Source of the DNA: Actinomarinicola tropica
GTDB taxonomy: Bacteria > Actinomycetota > Acidimicrobiia > Acidimicrobiales > SKKL01
Direction of reading: 5' to 3'
Length of the DNA stretch: 64,000 nucleotides
Assembly (NCBI RefSeq): GCF_009650215.1
Contig: NZ_CP045851.1
Location: 1,756,001-1,820,000 of the forward strand
Shown: positions 29,929-39,084 of the stretch, piece by piece
Layout: every line of letters begins with the position of its first letter
Numbering within the stretch: the first letter of the stretch is position 1
Translations under genes and position numbers: made by a program
The notes under the pieces: model-generated
The model's input: the letters and a program-made list of their open reading frames with translations, nothing else
What the model was told of the DNA's origin: nothing
Database searches by the model: none

Positions 29929-30222
29929 ATGTCCCAGCTGCACGACTCGATGATGAACCCGCGCGTGGAGGAGCTCCTCGATCGTGCGGGCTCCAAGTTC
30001 CGCCTGGTCACCCTGGGTGCCATGCGGGCGCGGCAGATCAACGCCTACTTCGGTCAGCTCGGTGAGGGGCTCGGGGCGATGATCCCGCCCCAGGTGACCT
30101 CGGTGGCCCGCAAGCCGCTGTCGATCGCCTTCGAGGAGATCGCCGCGGACAAGATCGAGGCCCGCCCGATCGACCCCGACGCCGGTTCTGCCGAGGACGG
30201 CGACGCCGAGCCCGCCGAGTAG
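29929..30222 (+). CDS. rpoZ: RNA polymerase omega subunit
   Basis: A 97-residue subunit that helps assemble beta-prime into RNA polymerase. The core shows SKFRLVTLGAMRARQINAYF (about residues 22-41), RKPLSIAFEEIAADKIE near 62-78, and an acidic C-terminal tail. The ATG lies 36 bp after gmk. The gmk-rpoZ-coaBC-metK order is widespread in actinobacteria. Confidence 0.95.
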   Translation: MSQLHDSMMNPRVEELLDRAGSKFRLVTLGAMRARQINAYFGQLGEGLGAMIPPQVTSVARKPLSIAFEEIAADKIEARPIDPDAGSAEDGDAEPAE

Positions 30223-30228
30223 CACCGG

Positions 30229-31431
30229 GTGCTCGAAGGGCGACGCATCGTCCTCGGCGTCAGCGGCGGCATCGCCGCGTACAAGGCGGTCGAGATCTGT
30301 CGGCGCCTGGTCGATGCGGGTGCCCACGTGAGCCCCGTGCTCACCGAGGGCGCCCAGCGCTTCGTCGGCGCCGCCACGTTCTCCGCGCTGGCGTCCGAGC
30401 CCGTCCAGACCTCGCTCTGGGACGAGGCGTCGCCGATCCCCCACACCCGCCTCGGGCAGTCGGCCGATCTGGTGCTCGTCGCCCCGGCGACGGCGAAGGT
30501 GATCTCCGACCTGCGGACGGGACGGTCCCACGACCTGCTCACCGCGACGCTCCTCGCCACCCGGGCGCCCGTCGTGGTGTGCCCGGCGATGCACACCGAG
30601 ATGTGGGAGCACCCGGCGGTGCAGGAGAACCTCCAGGTCCTGATCTCCCGTGGGGTCCACGTCGTCCCGCCGGAGGAGGGCCGCCTGGCCGGTGGCGACG
30701 TCGGCAAGGGTCGCCTCGCCGACCCGGCCACGGTCGTGGCGGCGGTCGAGCGGGTCCTCGGTCCGAACGACATGGTGGGCCAGAAGGTGCTCGTCACCGC
30801 GGGCGGCACCCGCGAGGCCATCGACGCCGTGCGGGTCGTCACCAACCGATCGTCGGGGAAGCAGGGCTACGCCCTCGCCGCCGAGGCCGCGCACCGCGGC
30901 GCCCACGTCACCCTCGTCACCACCGTCGACCGGCCGGTCCCGCCGGGCGTCGCCGAGGTCGTCGCCGTGGCGTCGGCCGCCGACATGCAGGAGGCGGTGG
31001 TCCCCCGGGCCGCCGACCAGGACGTGATCATCATGGCCGCGGCGGTCGCCGACTTCCGTCCTGCCACCGTCGCGGACCGCAAGATCAAGAAGGGCGAGGG
31101 GCTCGACGCCATCGAGCTCGCCCCCACCCACGACTTCCTCGTCGACCTCGGCGCCACCAAGCCCCACGGCCAGGTCCTGGTCGGCTTCGCCGCCGAGACC
31201 GACGACGTGGTCGACAACGCCCGCGACAAGCTCGCCCGCAAGAACCTCGACCTCATCGTCGCCAACGACGTGGCGTCGGAGGGGGCGGGGTTCGAGCACG
31301 ACACCAACGCGGTGGTGATCCTCACCCCGGACGGGGTGGGGCAGACTGTCCCGCTGACCGACAAGCGCACGGTGGCCCGCGCCGTGCTCGACGCCGTCGT
31401 CGAGCGCCAGGGCCGGACCACCGCGCCATGA
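30229..31431 (+). CDS. coaBC: Bifunctional phosphopantothenoylcysteine decarboxylase / phosphopantothenate-cysteine ligase
   Basis: A 400-residue fusion for CoA synthesis. The N-terminal flavoprotein domain CoaC (about 1-180) has [12 protein letters not shown] and the catalytic His in PIPHTRLG (about residue 73). Two CoaC positions differ from E. coli: the PxMNxxMW Asn is His in PAMHTEMW, and the ACG of the substrate-flap motif is AGG in [11 protein letters not shown]. The mycobacterial enzyme has a similar PAMHTEMW, so this looks like a lineage variant. CoaB (about 185-395) has [23 protein letters not shown] and KIKKGEG. GTG start, 6 bp after rpoZ. Confidence 0.94.
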   Translation: MLEGRRIVLGVSGGIAAYKAVEICRRLVDAGAHVSPVLTEGAQRFVGAATFSALASEPVQTSLWDEASPIPHTRLGQSADLVLVAPATAKVISDLRTGRSHDLLTATLLATRAPVVVCPAMHTEMWEHPAVQENLQVLISRGVHVVPPEEGRLAGGDVGKGRLADPATVVAAVERVLGPNDMVGQKVLVTAGGTREAIDAVRVVTNRSSGKQGYALAAEAAHRGAHVTLVTTVDRPVPPGVAEVVAVASAADMQEAVVPRAADQDVIIMAAAVADFRPATVADRKIKKGEGLDAIELAPTHDFLVDLGATKPHGQVLVGFAAETDDVVDNARDKLARKNLDLIVANDVASEGAGFEHDTNAVVILTPDGVGQTVPLTDKRTVARAVLDAVVERQGRTTAP

Positions 31432-31474
31432 CCGGGACCGCCCTCACGCGACCCGAGACCTGCACAGGAGCACG

Positions 31475-32668
31475 ATGACCGCCTACACCTTCACCTCGGA
31501 ATCGGTGACCGAGGGCCATCCCGACAAGATGGCCGACCAGATCTCGGACTCGATCCTCGACGCCCTCCTGGCCCAGGACCCGGCGAGCCGGGTGGCGTGC
31601 GAGACGCTGGTCACCACCGGTGTGGCGATCGTCGCCGGCGAGATCACGACCGAGGCCTACGTCGACATCCCGAGCGTCGTGCGCCGCACGATCAACGAGA
31701 TCGGGTACAACCGCGAGTCCTACGGCTTCGACGGCAACACCTGCGGCGTCATGGTCACCATCGACGAGCAGTCGCCCGACATCGCCCAGGGCGTCGACGC
31801 CTCCGAGGAGGTCCGCTCGGGGACGTCCGGCGAGGAGCAGCTCAACCAGCAGGGCGCCGGCGACCAGGGGATGATGTTCGGCTACGCCTGCGACGAGACC
31901 GACGTGCTCATGCCGCTGCCGATCCACGTCGCCCATCGCATGGCCGAGCGCCTGGCCGAGGTCCGCCGGGCGGGCACGATCCCGTACCTCCGTCCCGACG
32001 GCAAGACCCAGGTCACGTTCGACTACGAGGACGGCAAGCCGGTCCGGCTGCGCACCGTCTTGATCTCCACCCAGCACGACGAGGGCATCGACCGCGACTC
32101 GATGATCCGGCCCGACCTGGTCGAGCAGGTCATCCGCCCGGTGGTCCCCGAGCAGTTCGCGGACGACGACTACGACGTCTGGATCAACCCGACCGGTCGC
32201 TTCGTCGTCGGCGGCCCCGTGGGCGACGCCGGCCTCACCGGTCGCAAGATCATCGTCGACACCTACGGCGGCATGGGCCGCCACGGCGGCGGCGCCTTCT
32301 CGGGCAAGGACCCGTCGAAGGTCGATCGGTCCGGGGCCTACGCCGCCCGGTGGGTCGCCAAGAACGTCGTGGCCTCCGGCGCGGCGCGCCGCTGCGAGGT
32401 CCAGGTGGCCTACGCCATCGGCGTCGCGCAGCCCATCTCCCTGCTCGTCGAGACCTTCGGCACCGCCGTCGTCGACGAGGCGAAGATCGCCGAGGCCGTG
32501 TCCGAGGTGTTCGACCTGCGGCCGGCCGCGATCGTGCGCGACCTCGAGCTGCGCCGGCCGATCTACCGGCCCACCGCGGCGTACGGCCACTTCGGTCGCC
32601 AGGAGGAGTCGTTCACCTGGGAGCGCACCGATCGGGTCCACGCCCTGAAGTCCGCTCTCGGCCTCTGA
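31475..32668 (+). CDS. metK: S-adenosylmethionine synthetase
   Basis: A 397-residue tetrameric enzyme making SAM from methionine and ATP. Family motifs are [17 protein letters not shown] at the N-terminus (with the ATP-binding His), [13 protein letters not shown] (about 126-138) and [19 protein letters not shown] (about 269-287). The 43-bp gap before the ATG has AGGAG and no room for a SAM riboswitch. It is the usual neighbour of coaBC and priA. Confidence 0.97.
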   Translation: MTAYTFTSESVTEGHPDKMADQISDSILDALLAQDPASRVACETLVTTGVAIVAGEITTEAYVDIPSVVRRTINEIGYNRESYGFDGNTCGVMVTIDEQSPDIAQGVDASEEVRSGTSGEEQLNQQGAGDQGMMFGYACDETDVLMPLPIHVAHRMAERLAEVRRAGTIPYLRPDGKTQVTFDYEDGKPVRLRTVLISTQHDEGIDRDSMIRPDLVEQVIRPVVPEQFADDDYDVWINPTGRFVVGGPVGDAGLTGRKIIVDTYGGMGRHGGGAFSGKDPSKVDRSGAYAARWVAKNVVASGAARRCEVQVAYAIGVAQPISLLVETFGTAVVDEAKIAEAVSEVFDLRPAAIVRDLELRRPIYRPTAAYGHFGRQEESFTWERTDRVHALKSALGL

Positions 32669-32679
32669 GCCGCGCGGAG

Positions 32680-34434
32680 GTGCCGTCGCCGGGCGCGTCG
32701 GGAGCACCTGAGCCCGCCCATCGGGTGGTGCGGGTGCTGCCCGACGAGCCCGCGATCGACAGGGAGTTCGACTACCTCGTCCCATCCGGGATGGAGGACC
32801 TGGCGCTCGGTGACGTGGTGCGCGTCGGGCTGCACGGGCGTCGGGTGGGCGGGTGGGTCGTCGAGGACGACGTCGCTCCTGCCCCGGGCCTCGCGCTGAG
32901 CCCCGTCGCCAAGCGGAGCGGTGTCGGCCCCTCGGGTGACCTCATCGACCTGGCGGGGTGGGCGGCGTGGCGCTGGGCCGGTCGGCGGGCGTCGCTGCTG
33001 CGCACGGCGACACCGCCCCACGTCGTCCCGTCGCTGCCTGCGGCCCCCACGCGCGCCACGCCGGTCCCGGCCGTGCGCGACGAGCAGGTCGAGCAGGCCT
33101 TCTCGCACCCGGTCTCCGTCCTGCGCCTGCCCCCGACCGCCGACCGGTTCCCGGTCGCCCTCGCCGCGGTGGCGCGGGGCCAGGCGCTGCTGCTCGTGCC
33201 GTCGGTCGGGCAGGCCAGGTCCCTGGCCGTGCGCCTGCGCCGGTCGGGCGTGGAGGTCGCCGTGCACCCGCGCGACTGGGCCGGCGGCGCGGCCGGGCAG
33301 ACGATCGTCGGCGCCCGCGCCGCCGCGTGGGCGCGGGCCGCCGAGCTCGCCGCAGTCGTGGTCTTCGACGAGCACGACGAGGTGTGGCAGGAGGAGCGCA
33401 CGCCCACGTGGCACGCGCGGGAGGTCGCGATCGAGCGCGCGCGGCGCGCTGGTGTGCCGTGCGTGCTCGTGTCGCCGATCCCGTCGTTGGAGGCGCTCGA
33501 CGTCGGCACGCTCGTGGCACCCTCGCGGCGGGTCGAGCGTGCCGGGTGGCCGCTGCTCGACGTGATCGACCGCCGCGGGGACGACCCGGTGAAGGGCGGG
33601 CTGTGGTCCGAGCGGCTCGTGCCGGTCCTCCGTGGCGAGGGGCGCGTCGTCTGCGTCCTCAACCGCAAGGGCCGGGCGCGGCTGCTCGCGTGCGTCCGGT
33701 GCGGGGAGCTGGCGCGGTGCGAGGCGTGCGGGGCGTCGATGGAGCAGGTGGAGGCGGGCGTGCTGCGGTGCCGGGCCTGCGGGACCGAGCGGCCCCAGGT
33801 CTGCCAGGCCTGCGGTGGCCTGGCCCAGAAGAACCTCCGTGTCGGGGTGACGCGGGCCCGCGAGGAGCTCGAGGCCCTGGTGGGCGAGCCCGTCGTCGAG
33901 GTCACCGGCGCCGCCGAGGGCCCGATCGCCGAGGCGCGGGTGTACGTGGGGACCGAGGCGGTCCTCCACCAGATCCCCGTCGCCGATCGCGTCGTGTTCC
34001 TCGACCTCGACCAGGAGCTGCTCGCCCCCCGCTACCGCGCGGCGGAGCAGGCGCTGTCCCTGCTGACCCGTGCGGCGCGCGTCGTGGGGCGGCGTGGGGA
34101 GGGCGGTCGCGTCGTCGTCCAGACCCGACTGCCCGACCACCCGGTGGTGCAGGCGGTGCTGCGCGCCGACCCGACGCTGCACGAGCGGTCCGAGCGCGCT
34201 CGCCGCCAGGAGCTGCGCCAACCGCCGTTCACCGCCATGGCCGAGGTGTCGGGCGCGGCGGCGCCGGAGCTCGTCCAGCGTCTGGGCACGCCGCCGGGGG
34301 TCGAGGTGCTCGGCCCCTCCGACGGGCGCTGGCTCCTCCGCGCCGGTGACCACCGCACGCTCTGCGACGCGCTCGCCGCCGTGCCACGCCCTCAGGGACG
34401 GGTGCGCGTGGCGGTCGACCCGCTCCGCGTGTGA
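32680..34434 (+). CDS. priA: Primosomal protein N' (PriA), helicase-degenerate form
   Basis: A predicted 584-residue replication-restart protein. The N-terminal DNA-binding domain (RVLPDEPAIDREFDYLVP) and the zinc-cysteine cluster (CVRCGELARCEACG, CRACG, CQACGG, about residues 338-385) are intact. The helicase P-loop is missing: where GVTGSGKTEVY is expected the text is LLLVPSVGQARSLAVRL, and the DEEH box reads FDEHDE. This matches other actinobacterial PriA proteins, annotated as probable primosomal protein N' without helicase activity. The start is uncertain: GTG 32680 lies 11 bp after metK, and GTG 32725 is an alternative. Confidence 0.87.
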   Translation: MPSPGASGAPEPAHRVVRVLPDEPAIDREFDYLVPSGMEDLALGDVVRVGLHGRRVGGWVVEDDVAPAPGLALSPVAKRSGVGPSGDLIDLAGWAAWRWAGRRASLLRTATPPHVVPSLPAAPTRATPVPAVRDEQVEQAFSHPVSVLRLPPTADRFPVALAAVARGQALLLVPSVGQARSLAVRLRRSGVEVAVHPRDWAGGAAGQTIVGARAAAWARAAELAAVVVFDEHDEVWQEERTPTWHAREVAIERARRAGVPCVLVSPIPSLEALDVGTLVAPSRRVERAGWPLLDVIDRRGDDPVKGGLWSERLVPVLRGEGRVVCVLNRKGRARLLACVRCGELARCEACGASMEQVEAGVLRCRACGTERPQVCQACGGLAQKNLRVGVTRAREELEALVGEPVVEVTGAAEGPIAEARVYVGTEAVLHQIPVADRVVFLDLDQELLAPRYRAAEQALSLLTRAARVVGRRGEGGRVVVQTRLPDHPVVQAVLRADPTLHERSERARRQELRQPPFTAMAEVSGAAAPELVQRLGTPPGVEVLGPSDGRWLLRAGDHRTLCDALAAVPRPQGRVRVAVDPLRV

Positions 34435-34459
34435 GCCTCACAGAGGCGCGCCGCCGGCG

Positions 34460-35689
34460 TCAGAACCAGGTCGAGCACCACGGGGCCGGGCTGTGGAGGA
34501 AGAGGCGGTCGGCCCGGGCCACGGCGCCCGGCGTGTGCTCGCGCACCCGCCCCGCCGCCGCGATGCGGCTGAGGGGTGTCCCACCGAGGTAGATCGCGCC
34601 GAGGTGCGCGGCGTCGAGGGTGAGGTCGGGTGCCTCGGTCGTCGGCTCGCAGGTGGCGCCGACAGGTGAGGCGTCGAGCACCACGCGTCCGCCGAGGTCG
34701 GGACGGAAGCGGTCGTCGACCTCGATGACGAGGCGGTCCGTCGACCCGTACCCGCGGGCGGACAGCGCGGCCGGGACGTCGAGCACCCGCACCCAGACGA
34801 AGTCGGTCACGTCGGTGGTCACGACCTGACGCTGGTCGCGGAGGAGCCACGGCAGCCCGTCGTCGACGGGGCGGTCGTCCGCCTCCACGCGGACGCACCA
34901 GTCCATCGTCAGCGCGTGGTGCCACAGCGCCGCTGCGGCGTCGGGCGATGCCGCGCACAGCTCGCGCACGACGAGGGTGCCGTTCGGGCGCATGCCGTCC
35001 CACTCGCCGCGGTGGTCGTAGCTCATGTACCCGTCGATCGTGCCGGCGTCGTCTCGGGCCAGGACATGGAAGCGCTTGCGGAGCTCCGCCAGCTCCTCGG
35101 CGGCGGCGCGGACGCCGCAGCGGCGATCCCACATCCCCTCCGAGCGGGCGAGGGCGCCCGGGCGGCCGGCACGCGAGGCCTCGAACACCGAGGGCGCGAC
35201 CGTGCGCATGGTGGGGAGGTCGACCATCTCGAGGGTTCGGGCCGGGACCGGGTGCGCGAAGGCTGCGGCCCGGCTGTCCACCCGCAGCGTGGCTCGCCAG
35301 ACCGCGGCGCCGTACCCGAAGCGCCCGTAGATCGGGGCCTCGGCGGCGATCAGGACGGCCAGCGGCTCGCCACGGGCGACGACGTCGTCGAGCTGCTGGC
35401 GCATCATCTCGGTGAGCAGCCCGCGACGCCGGTGCGTCGGCAGCACCGTCACGTTCGTCACCCCCGCCACGGGGATCGTCCGGTCGCCGGGGATCGTCAT
35501 GTCCGACGCGAACGCACGGGCGGTCCCAACGACCTGGCGGCCGTCGAACGCCGCCAGGGTCCGGTCGGGGTCGATCGACGGGCGGGCGACCTCGATCGCC
35601 TCCTCGTCGGCGTGGCCGGCGAAGCCGGTGCGCATGGCGGCGACGTAGGCGGGGATCTCCTCGTCGGTGATGGTGCGGACGTCGATCAC
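34460..35689 (-). CDS. Eis-like GNAT N-acetyltransferase
   Basis: About 409 residues with the three-part Eis layout: an N-terminal GNAT domain, a second GNAT-like domain and a C-terminal SCP2-like domain. The acetyl-CoA loop is in VLPTHRRRGLLTEMMRQQ (about residues 85-102). IYGRFGYGAAVWR is a common Eis family string. The chain ends in Phe (STWF), as in Eis, where the terminal carboxylate takes part in catalysis. Substrates cannot be predicted; mycobacterial Eis acetylates aminoglycosides and proteins. GTG 35689 is my preferred start; ATG 35755 would overlap def in the other direction. Confidence 0.85.
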   Translation of the reverse strand: MIDVRTITDEEIPAYVAAMRTGFAGHADEEAIEVARPSIDPDRTLAAFDGRQVVGTARAFASDMTIPGDRTIPVAGVTNVTVLPTHRRRGLLTEMMRQQLDDVVARGEPLAVLIAAEAPIYGRFGYGAAVWRATLRVDSRAAAFAHPVPARTLEMVDLPTMRTVAPSVFEASRAGRPGALARSEGMWDRRCGVRAAAEELAELRKRFHVLARDDAGTIDGYMSYDHRGEWDGMRPNGTLVVRELCAASPDAAAALWHHALTMDWCVRVEADDRPVDDGLPWLLRDQRQVVTTDVTDFVWVRVLDVPAALSARGYGSTDRLVIEVDDRFRPDLGGRVVLDASPVGATCEPTTEAPDLTLDAAHLGAIYLGGTPLSRIAAAGRVREHTPGAVARADRLFLHSPAPWCSTWF

Positions 35690-35740
35690 CGGGCCATTCG
35701 ACCAGACCGGGAGCCGGCCCGACACCGGTTTGGGCGCCGG

Positions 35741-35753
35741 TAGCCTGCTCGGC
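35741..35753 (+). promoter_or_regulatory. def -10 element, leaderless type
   Basis: CGGTAGCCT, with hexamer TAGCCT at 35741-35746, is identical to the rarA element. It lies 7 nt before the def ATG. Confidence 0.45.
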
Positions 35754-36314
35754 ATGAGCGCCCCCTACGAGATCCGCGTCATCGGCGACCCCGTCCTGCG
35801 TCGGCGGGCCGAGGAGATCACCGACGTCGACGGCCGGATCGCCCGCCTGGTCGACGACATGATCGACACGATGTACGAGGCGCCGGGCGTCGGCCTCGCG
35901 GCACCGCAGGTGGGGGTCGAGAAGCGGCTGTTCGTGTACGACATCGGTGAGGGTCCTCAGGCGATCGTCAACCCCGTCATCTCGGAGAGCGACGGCGAGT
36001 GGGCGTTCGAGGAGGGCTGCCTGTCCGTCCCCGGGCTGTCGTGGGAGATCGTCCGTCCCAACGCCGTCCACCTCACGGGGTACGACCTCGACGGCAACGA
36101 GGTGTCCTTCGAGGCCGACGAGTACCTCGGCCGCGTGTTCCAGCACGAGCTCGACCACCTCGACGGCGTCCTGCTGATCGAGCGCCTCGACGAGGACACC
36201 CGCAAGGAGGCGATGCGCACGCTCCGCGAGCGCCAGCTCGCCGCCGAGGAGGCGGCGGCCCAGGCCGGGCTCGGGCGTGGCCTGGCCTCGCGGCTCGGCG
36301 GGCTGCGGCGCTGA
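35754..36314 (+). CDS. def: Peptide deformylase
   Basis: A 186-residue metalloenzyme that removes the N-formyl group from new proteins. All three motifs are intact: GVGLAAPQVG (about residues 43-52), EGCLSVPG (about 86-93, metal-binding Cys) and QHELDHLDG (about 129-137, HExxH). It begins the def-fmt-rsmB block, the normal partner set: fmt adds the formyl group and def removes it. Confidence 0.96.
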   Translation: MSAPYEIRVIGDPVLRRRAEEITDVDGRIARLVDDMIDTMYEAPGVGLAAPQVGVEKRLFVYDIGEGPQAIVNPVISESDGEWAFEEGCLSVPGLSWEIVRPNAVHLTGYDLDGNEVSFEADEYLGRVFQHELDHLDGVLLIERLDEDTRKEAMRTLRERQLAAEEAAAQAGLGRGLASRLGGLRR

Positions 36315-36316
36315 CG

Positions 36317-37207
36317 GTGGTCGCCCCTCCGCCCGAGCGGCCACGACGGCTCGTCTACCTCGGCACCCCCGACGTGGCCGTGCCGCCGCTGCGGGCGCTC
36401 CACGACGCCGGCTTCGAGATCCCCCTCGTCGTCTCGCGCGCCGACAAGCGGCGCGGCCGGGGCAGCGGGCTGTCGCCGAGCCCGGTGAAGGCCCTGGCGA
36501 CCGAGCTGGGCATCCCCGTCACCACCGACGTCGACGCCGCGCTCGAGGTCGACGCCGAGCTCGGCGTCGTCGTCGCCTTCGGTCGGATCATCAAGCCGCA
36601 CGTGCTCGAGCGCCTCCCCATGGTGAACCTGCACTTCTCACTGCTCCCGGAGTGGCGGGGCGCCGCGCCGGTCGAGCGGGCGATCCTCGCCGGCGACGAG
36701 CGCACGGGCGTGTGCCTGATGGCCGTCGAGGAGGGGCTCGACACCGGCGGCGTCTACCGACGCGAGGTCGTCGACATCGATCCCGACGAGACGCTCGACG
36801 AGCTGCGCGGCCGGCTCGTCGACATCGGTGCCGACGTGCTCGTCGCCGCGCTCGGCGAGGGCCTCGGTCCACCGGTGCCCCAGGAGGGCGAGCCGACCTA
36901 CGCAGAGAAGATCCGCCCCGAGGAGCTGGAGATCGACTGGACGCGGCCGGTCCGCGACGTCCACGCCGTCGTGCGGCTCGGTGGGGCGTGGACGACGTTC
37001 CGCGGGCGGCGCCTGAAGGTGCACCGGACGGCGCGGGTCCCCGACGGGCCGGCGCTGGCCCCCGGCCACATCGACGGACGCCACGTCGGTGCGGGCGACG
37101 GCGTGCTCGAGCTGGTCGAGGTGCAGCCCGAGGGGAAGGCCCGCCAGGCGGCGTCCGCCTGGGTCAACGGGGCGCGGCCCACCCCCGACGACCGACTCGG
37201 CGGGTGA
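36317..37207 (+). CDS. fmt: Methionyl-tRNA formyltransferase
   Basis: A 296-residue enzyme that formylates initiator Met-tRNA. The formyl-transferase domain shows LVYLGTPDVAVPPLRAL at the N-terminus and the catalytic NLHFSLLPEWRGAAP (about residues 104-118), with EEGLDTGGVYRRE after it. The C-terminal OB-fold domain (about 195-290) begins near YAEKIRPEELEIDW. GTG 36317 is 2 bp after the def stop. The stop overlaps rsmB by 4 bp. Confidence 0.95.
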   Translation: MVAPPPERPRRLVYLGTPDVAVPPLRALHDAGFEIPLVVSRADKRRGRGSGLSPSPVKALATELGIPVTTDVDAALEVDAELGVVVAFGRIIKPHVLERLPMVNLHFSLLPEWRGAAPVERAILAGDERTGVCLMAVEEGLDTGGVYRREVVDIDPDETLDELRGRLVDIGADVLVAALGEGLGPPVPQEGEPTYAEKIRPEELEIDWTRPVRDVHAVVRLGGAWTTFRGRRLKVHRTARVPDGPALAPGHIDGRHVGAGDGVLELVEVQPEGKARQAASAWVNGARPTPDDRLGG

Positions 37208-38334
37208 GCGCACCGGGCGTGGCGGTGCGCCGGGCCGCGATCGACGCCCTGGTGCGCATCGATCGGGACGACGCCTACGCCAACCTCGTCCTCCCGTCGG
37301 TGCTCGACGGGGCGGAGCTCGACGAGCGGGACCGCCACCTCGTCACCGAGCTGGTCTACGGCAGCACCCGGCGGCGCCGGTCGTTGGACTGGCTCTACGC
37401 GCCGTTCGTCCACCGCGAGCTCGACCCCGAGGTGCGCGCCGCCCTGCGCGTCGGCACCTACCAGCTGCACCTCACCGACGTCCCCGATCACGCCGCGGTG
37501 TCCGCCACCGTCGGCGCCGTCGGGGGTCGGGTGCGCGGCTTCGTCAACGCCGTGCTCCGCAAGGTCGCGGCGGTCGACGTGACCTGGCCCGACGACGCCA
37601 CCCGGCTGAGCTACCCGGACTGGATCCTCGACCGCCTCCGCGGCGACCTCGGCGAGGAGGACGCCCTCGCGTCGCTCGAGGCGATGAACGAGCCGGCCGT
37701 GACCCACCGGAGGGAGGACGGCTACGTGCAGGACCTCGCCTCGCAGTGGGTCGTCGAGCTGTGCGACGCGCAGCCGGGCGAGCGCGTCGCCGACCTCTGC
37801 GCCGCCCCCGGTGGCAAGTCCACGGGCCTGGCCCGCTCGGGTGCGACGGTCGTGGCCGGGGACCTCCGGCCCTCCCGCGTGGCGCTCGTCGCCGCCAACG
37901 CCGAGCGGACCGGCGCGGCCGGCGTCCACGCCCTCGTGGCCGACGCGGCGGCGCCGCCGTTCCCGGACCAGACGTTCGATCGGGTGCTCGTCGACGCGCC
38001 GTGCACCGGTCTCGGCGTGCTGCGTCGCCGCGCCGACGCGCGCTGGCGCGGCGGGCCGGAGGACGTCGAGCGGCTCGCCGAGCTCCAGCGGAGGATCGTC
38101 GACGCCGCCGTGCCGCTGGTGCGGCCCGGCGGGCTGCTCGTGTACAGCGTGTGCACGCTCACCGCGGCCGAGACGCTCGGCGTCGACGCGCACCTGGCCG
38201 CGGCGTGGCCGCAGCTCGAGCCCCTGCCCGCACCGCCCGAGCCGTGGCGGCCGTGGGGGAGGGGCGGGCTGCTGCTGCCCCAGGCGGCGGGGGCGGACGG
38301 CATGATGATCCTGCGTCTCCGCCGGCCCGCCTGA
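37204..38334 (+). CDS. rsmB: 16S rRNA m5C methyltransferase RsmB (Fmu)
   Basis: A 376-residue SAM-dependent enzyme that methylates C967 of 16S rRNA in E. coli. A NusB-like N-terminal RNA-binding domain (about 5-130) precedes the Rossmann methyltransferase domain, with DLCAAPGGKSTGLA (about 198-211). The two catalytic cysteines of the m5C family are in DAPCTGLGVLRRRAD and YSVCTLTAAE. GTG start in the fmt stop. The def-fmt-rsmB order is conserved far beyond actinobacteria. Confidence 0.94.
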   Translation: MSAPGVAVRRAAIDALVRIDRDDAYANLVLPSVLDGAELDERDRHLVTELVYGSTRRRRSLDWLYAPFVHRELDPEVRAALRVGTYQLHLTDVPDHAAVSATVGAVGGRVRGFVNAVLRKVAAVDVTWPDDATRLSYPDWILDRLRGDLGEEDALASLEAMNEPAVTHRREDGYVQDLASQWVVELCDAQPGERVADLCAAPGGKSTGLARSGATVVAGDLRPSRVALVAANAERTGAAGVHALVADAAAPPFPDQTFDRVLVDAPCTGLGVLRRRADARWRGGPEDVERLAELQRRIVDAAVPLVRPGGLLVYSVCTLTAAETLGVDAHLAAAWPQLEPLPAPPEPWRPWGRGGLLLPQAAGADGMMILRLRRPA

Positions 38335-38351
38335 CACGAGGAGCTTCCCCG

Positions 38352-38831
38352 ATGACCACCACCGACGACCTGCGCGCCAAGGTGCTCACCGTCTCCGACG
38401 GGGTGATCGCCGGGACGCGCCACGACCGGTCGGGCGAGGCGGTCGACGAGCGCCTGGCCGAGGACGGCTGGGAAGTCGTCGAGCGACGCGTCGTGCCCGA
38501 TGGGGTCGCCACGGTGCGCGACGCCCTCCTCGACATGGCGGCGGGGTTCAACGGCCTCATCGTCACGACGGGCGGCACCGGCTTCGGTCCGCGGGACCTC
38601 ACCCCCGAGGGGACCAAGGAGGCGCTCGACCGCGAGGCCCCGGGCCTCGCGGAGGCGATGCGCCTGGTCAACCCGCTCGGCCGGCTGTCGCGCGGGGTGG
38701 CGGGGACGATCGGGGAGGCGCTCGTCGTCAACGGCCCGGGGTCGACGTCGGGGGCCGTCGAGACGCTCGAGGCCGTCCTCGACGTCCTCCCGCACGCCGT
38801 GCGCCTGCTCGCCGGGTCGCGCGAGCACTGA
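38352..38831 (+). CDS. MoaB/MogA-family molybdopterin-binding protein
   Basis: A 159-residue protein of the MoCF-biosynthesis fold, which adenylylates molybdopterin in cofactor assembly. Family motifs are VLTVSDGVIAGTRHDRSGEAV at the N-terminus, VTTGGTGFGPRDLTPE (about residues 73-88) and VVNGPGSTSGAVETLEAVL. It could be called moaB or mogA; sequence alone does not decide. No other molybdenum-cofactor gene is in the window. The ATG lies 17 bp after rsmB, so it may be co-transcribed with def-fmt-rsmB. Confidence 0.85.
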   Translation: MTTTDDLRAKVLTVSDGVIAGTRHDRSGEAVDERLAEDGWEVVERRVVPDGVATVRDALLDMAAGFNGLIVTTGGTGFGPRDLTPEGTKEALDREAPGLAEAMRLVNPLGRLSRGVAGTIGEALVVNGPGSTSGAVETLEAVLDVLPHAVRLLAGSREH

Positions 38832-38861
38832 GCGGACGTGCCCTCGGCCGGCCGCGCCGCT

Positions 38862-38867
38862 ACCGTT
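38862..38867 (+). promoter_or_regulatory. -10 element of the riboflavin operon
   Basis: TACCGT would put the transcript start near 38874, about 15 nt before the FMN riboswitch. The position is right for a dedicated rib promoter in the gap after the MoaB-like gene. Confidence 0.4.
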
Positions 38868-38888
38868 CGGGCCGACAACCGACACCAT

Positions 38889-39008
38889 CTCTCGCAGGGC
38901 AGGGTGAAAGTCCCGACCGGCGGTGACAGTCCGCGAACCCCGACCTCGGTCGGGGCCGACCCGGTGGAACTCCGGGACCGACGGTGAGAGTCCGGATGGG
39001 AGCGAGAG
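38889..39008 (+). ncRNA. FMN riboswitch (RFN element)
   Basis: The aptamer is nearly canonical. P1 pairs CTCTCGC (38889-38895) with GCGAGAG (39002-39008), 7 bp without mismatch. Conserved blocks include AGGGTGAAAGTCCCGACCGG, CGGTGACAGTCCGCGA, and ACGGTGAGAGTCCGGATGGG before the closing strand. It should sense FMN and turn down ribD-ribBA-ribH. The 253-bp gap between the MoaB-like gene and ribD holds only this element, its promoter and the switching hairpin. Confidence 0.95.
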
Positions 39009-39011
39009 CCG

Positions 39012-39074
39012 GGAGGGCCACCGCCCTCCTGGTCGCGCGCACCCTCGATCACGCCCCGCGAGGACCGAGGAGGG
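39012..39074 (+). promoter_or_regulatory. Expression platform: hairpin that competes for the ribD Shine-Dalgarno
   Basis: GGAGGGC (39012-39018) can pair with GCCCTCC (39023-39029), a 7-bp stem with loop CACC. CCCTCCT (39024-39030) is also a perfect complement of the ribD ribosome-binding AGGAGGG (39068-39074). The two pairings exclude each other, and no T-run follows the hairpin. This suggests control of translation rather than termination. Confidence 0.55.
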
Positions 39075-39084
39075 CGTGGACCGC

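Noticed and set aside
31432..31474. Possible SAM riboswitch before metK
   Set aside because: The gap is only 43 bp with a plain AGGAG ribosome site; there is no room for a known SAM aptamer.
35690..35755. ATG 35755 as the start of the Eis-like acetyltransferase
   Set aside because: It would overlap the def start codon and add a non-conserved 22-residue leader before VIDVRTITDEE, where the GNAT fold begins.
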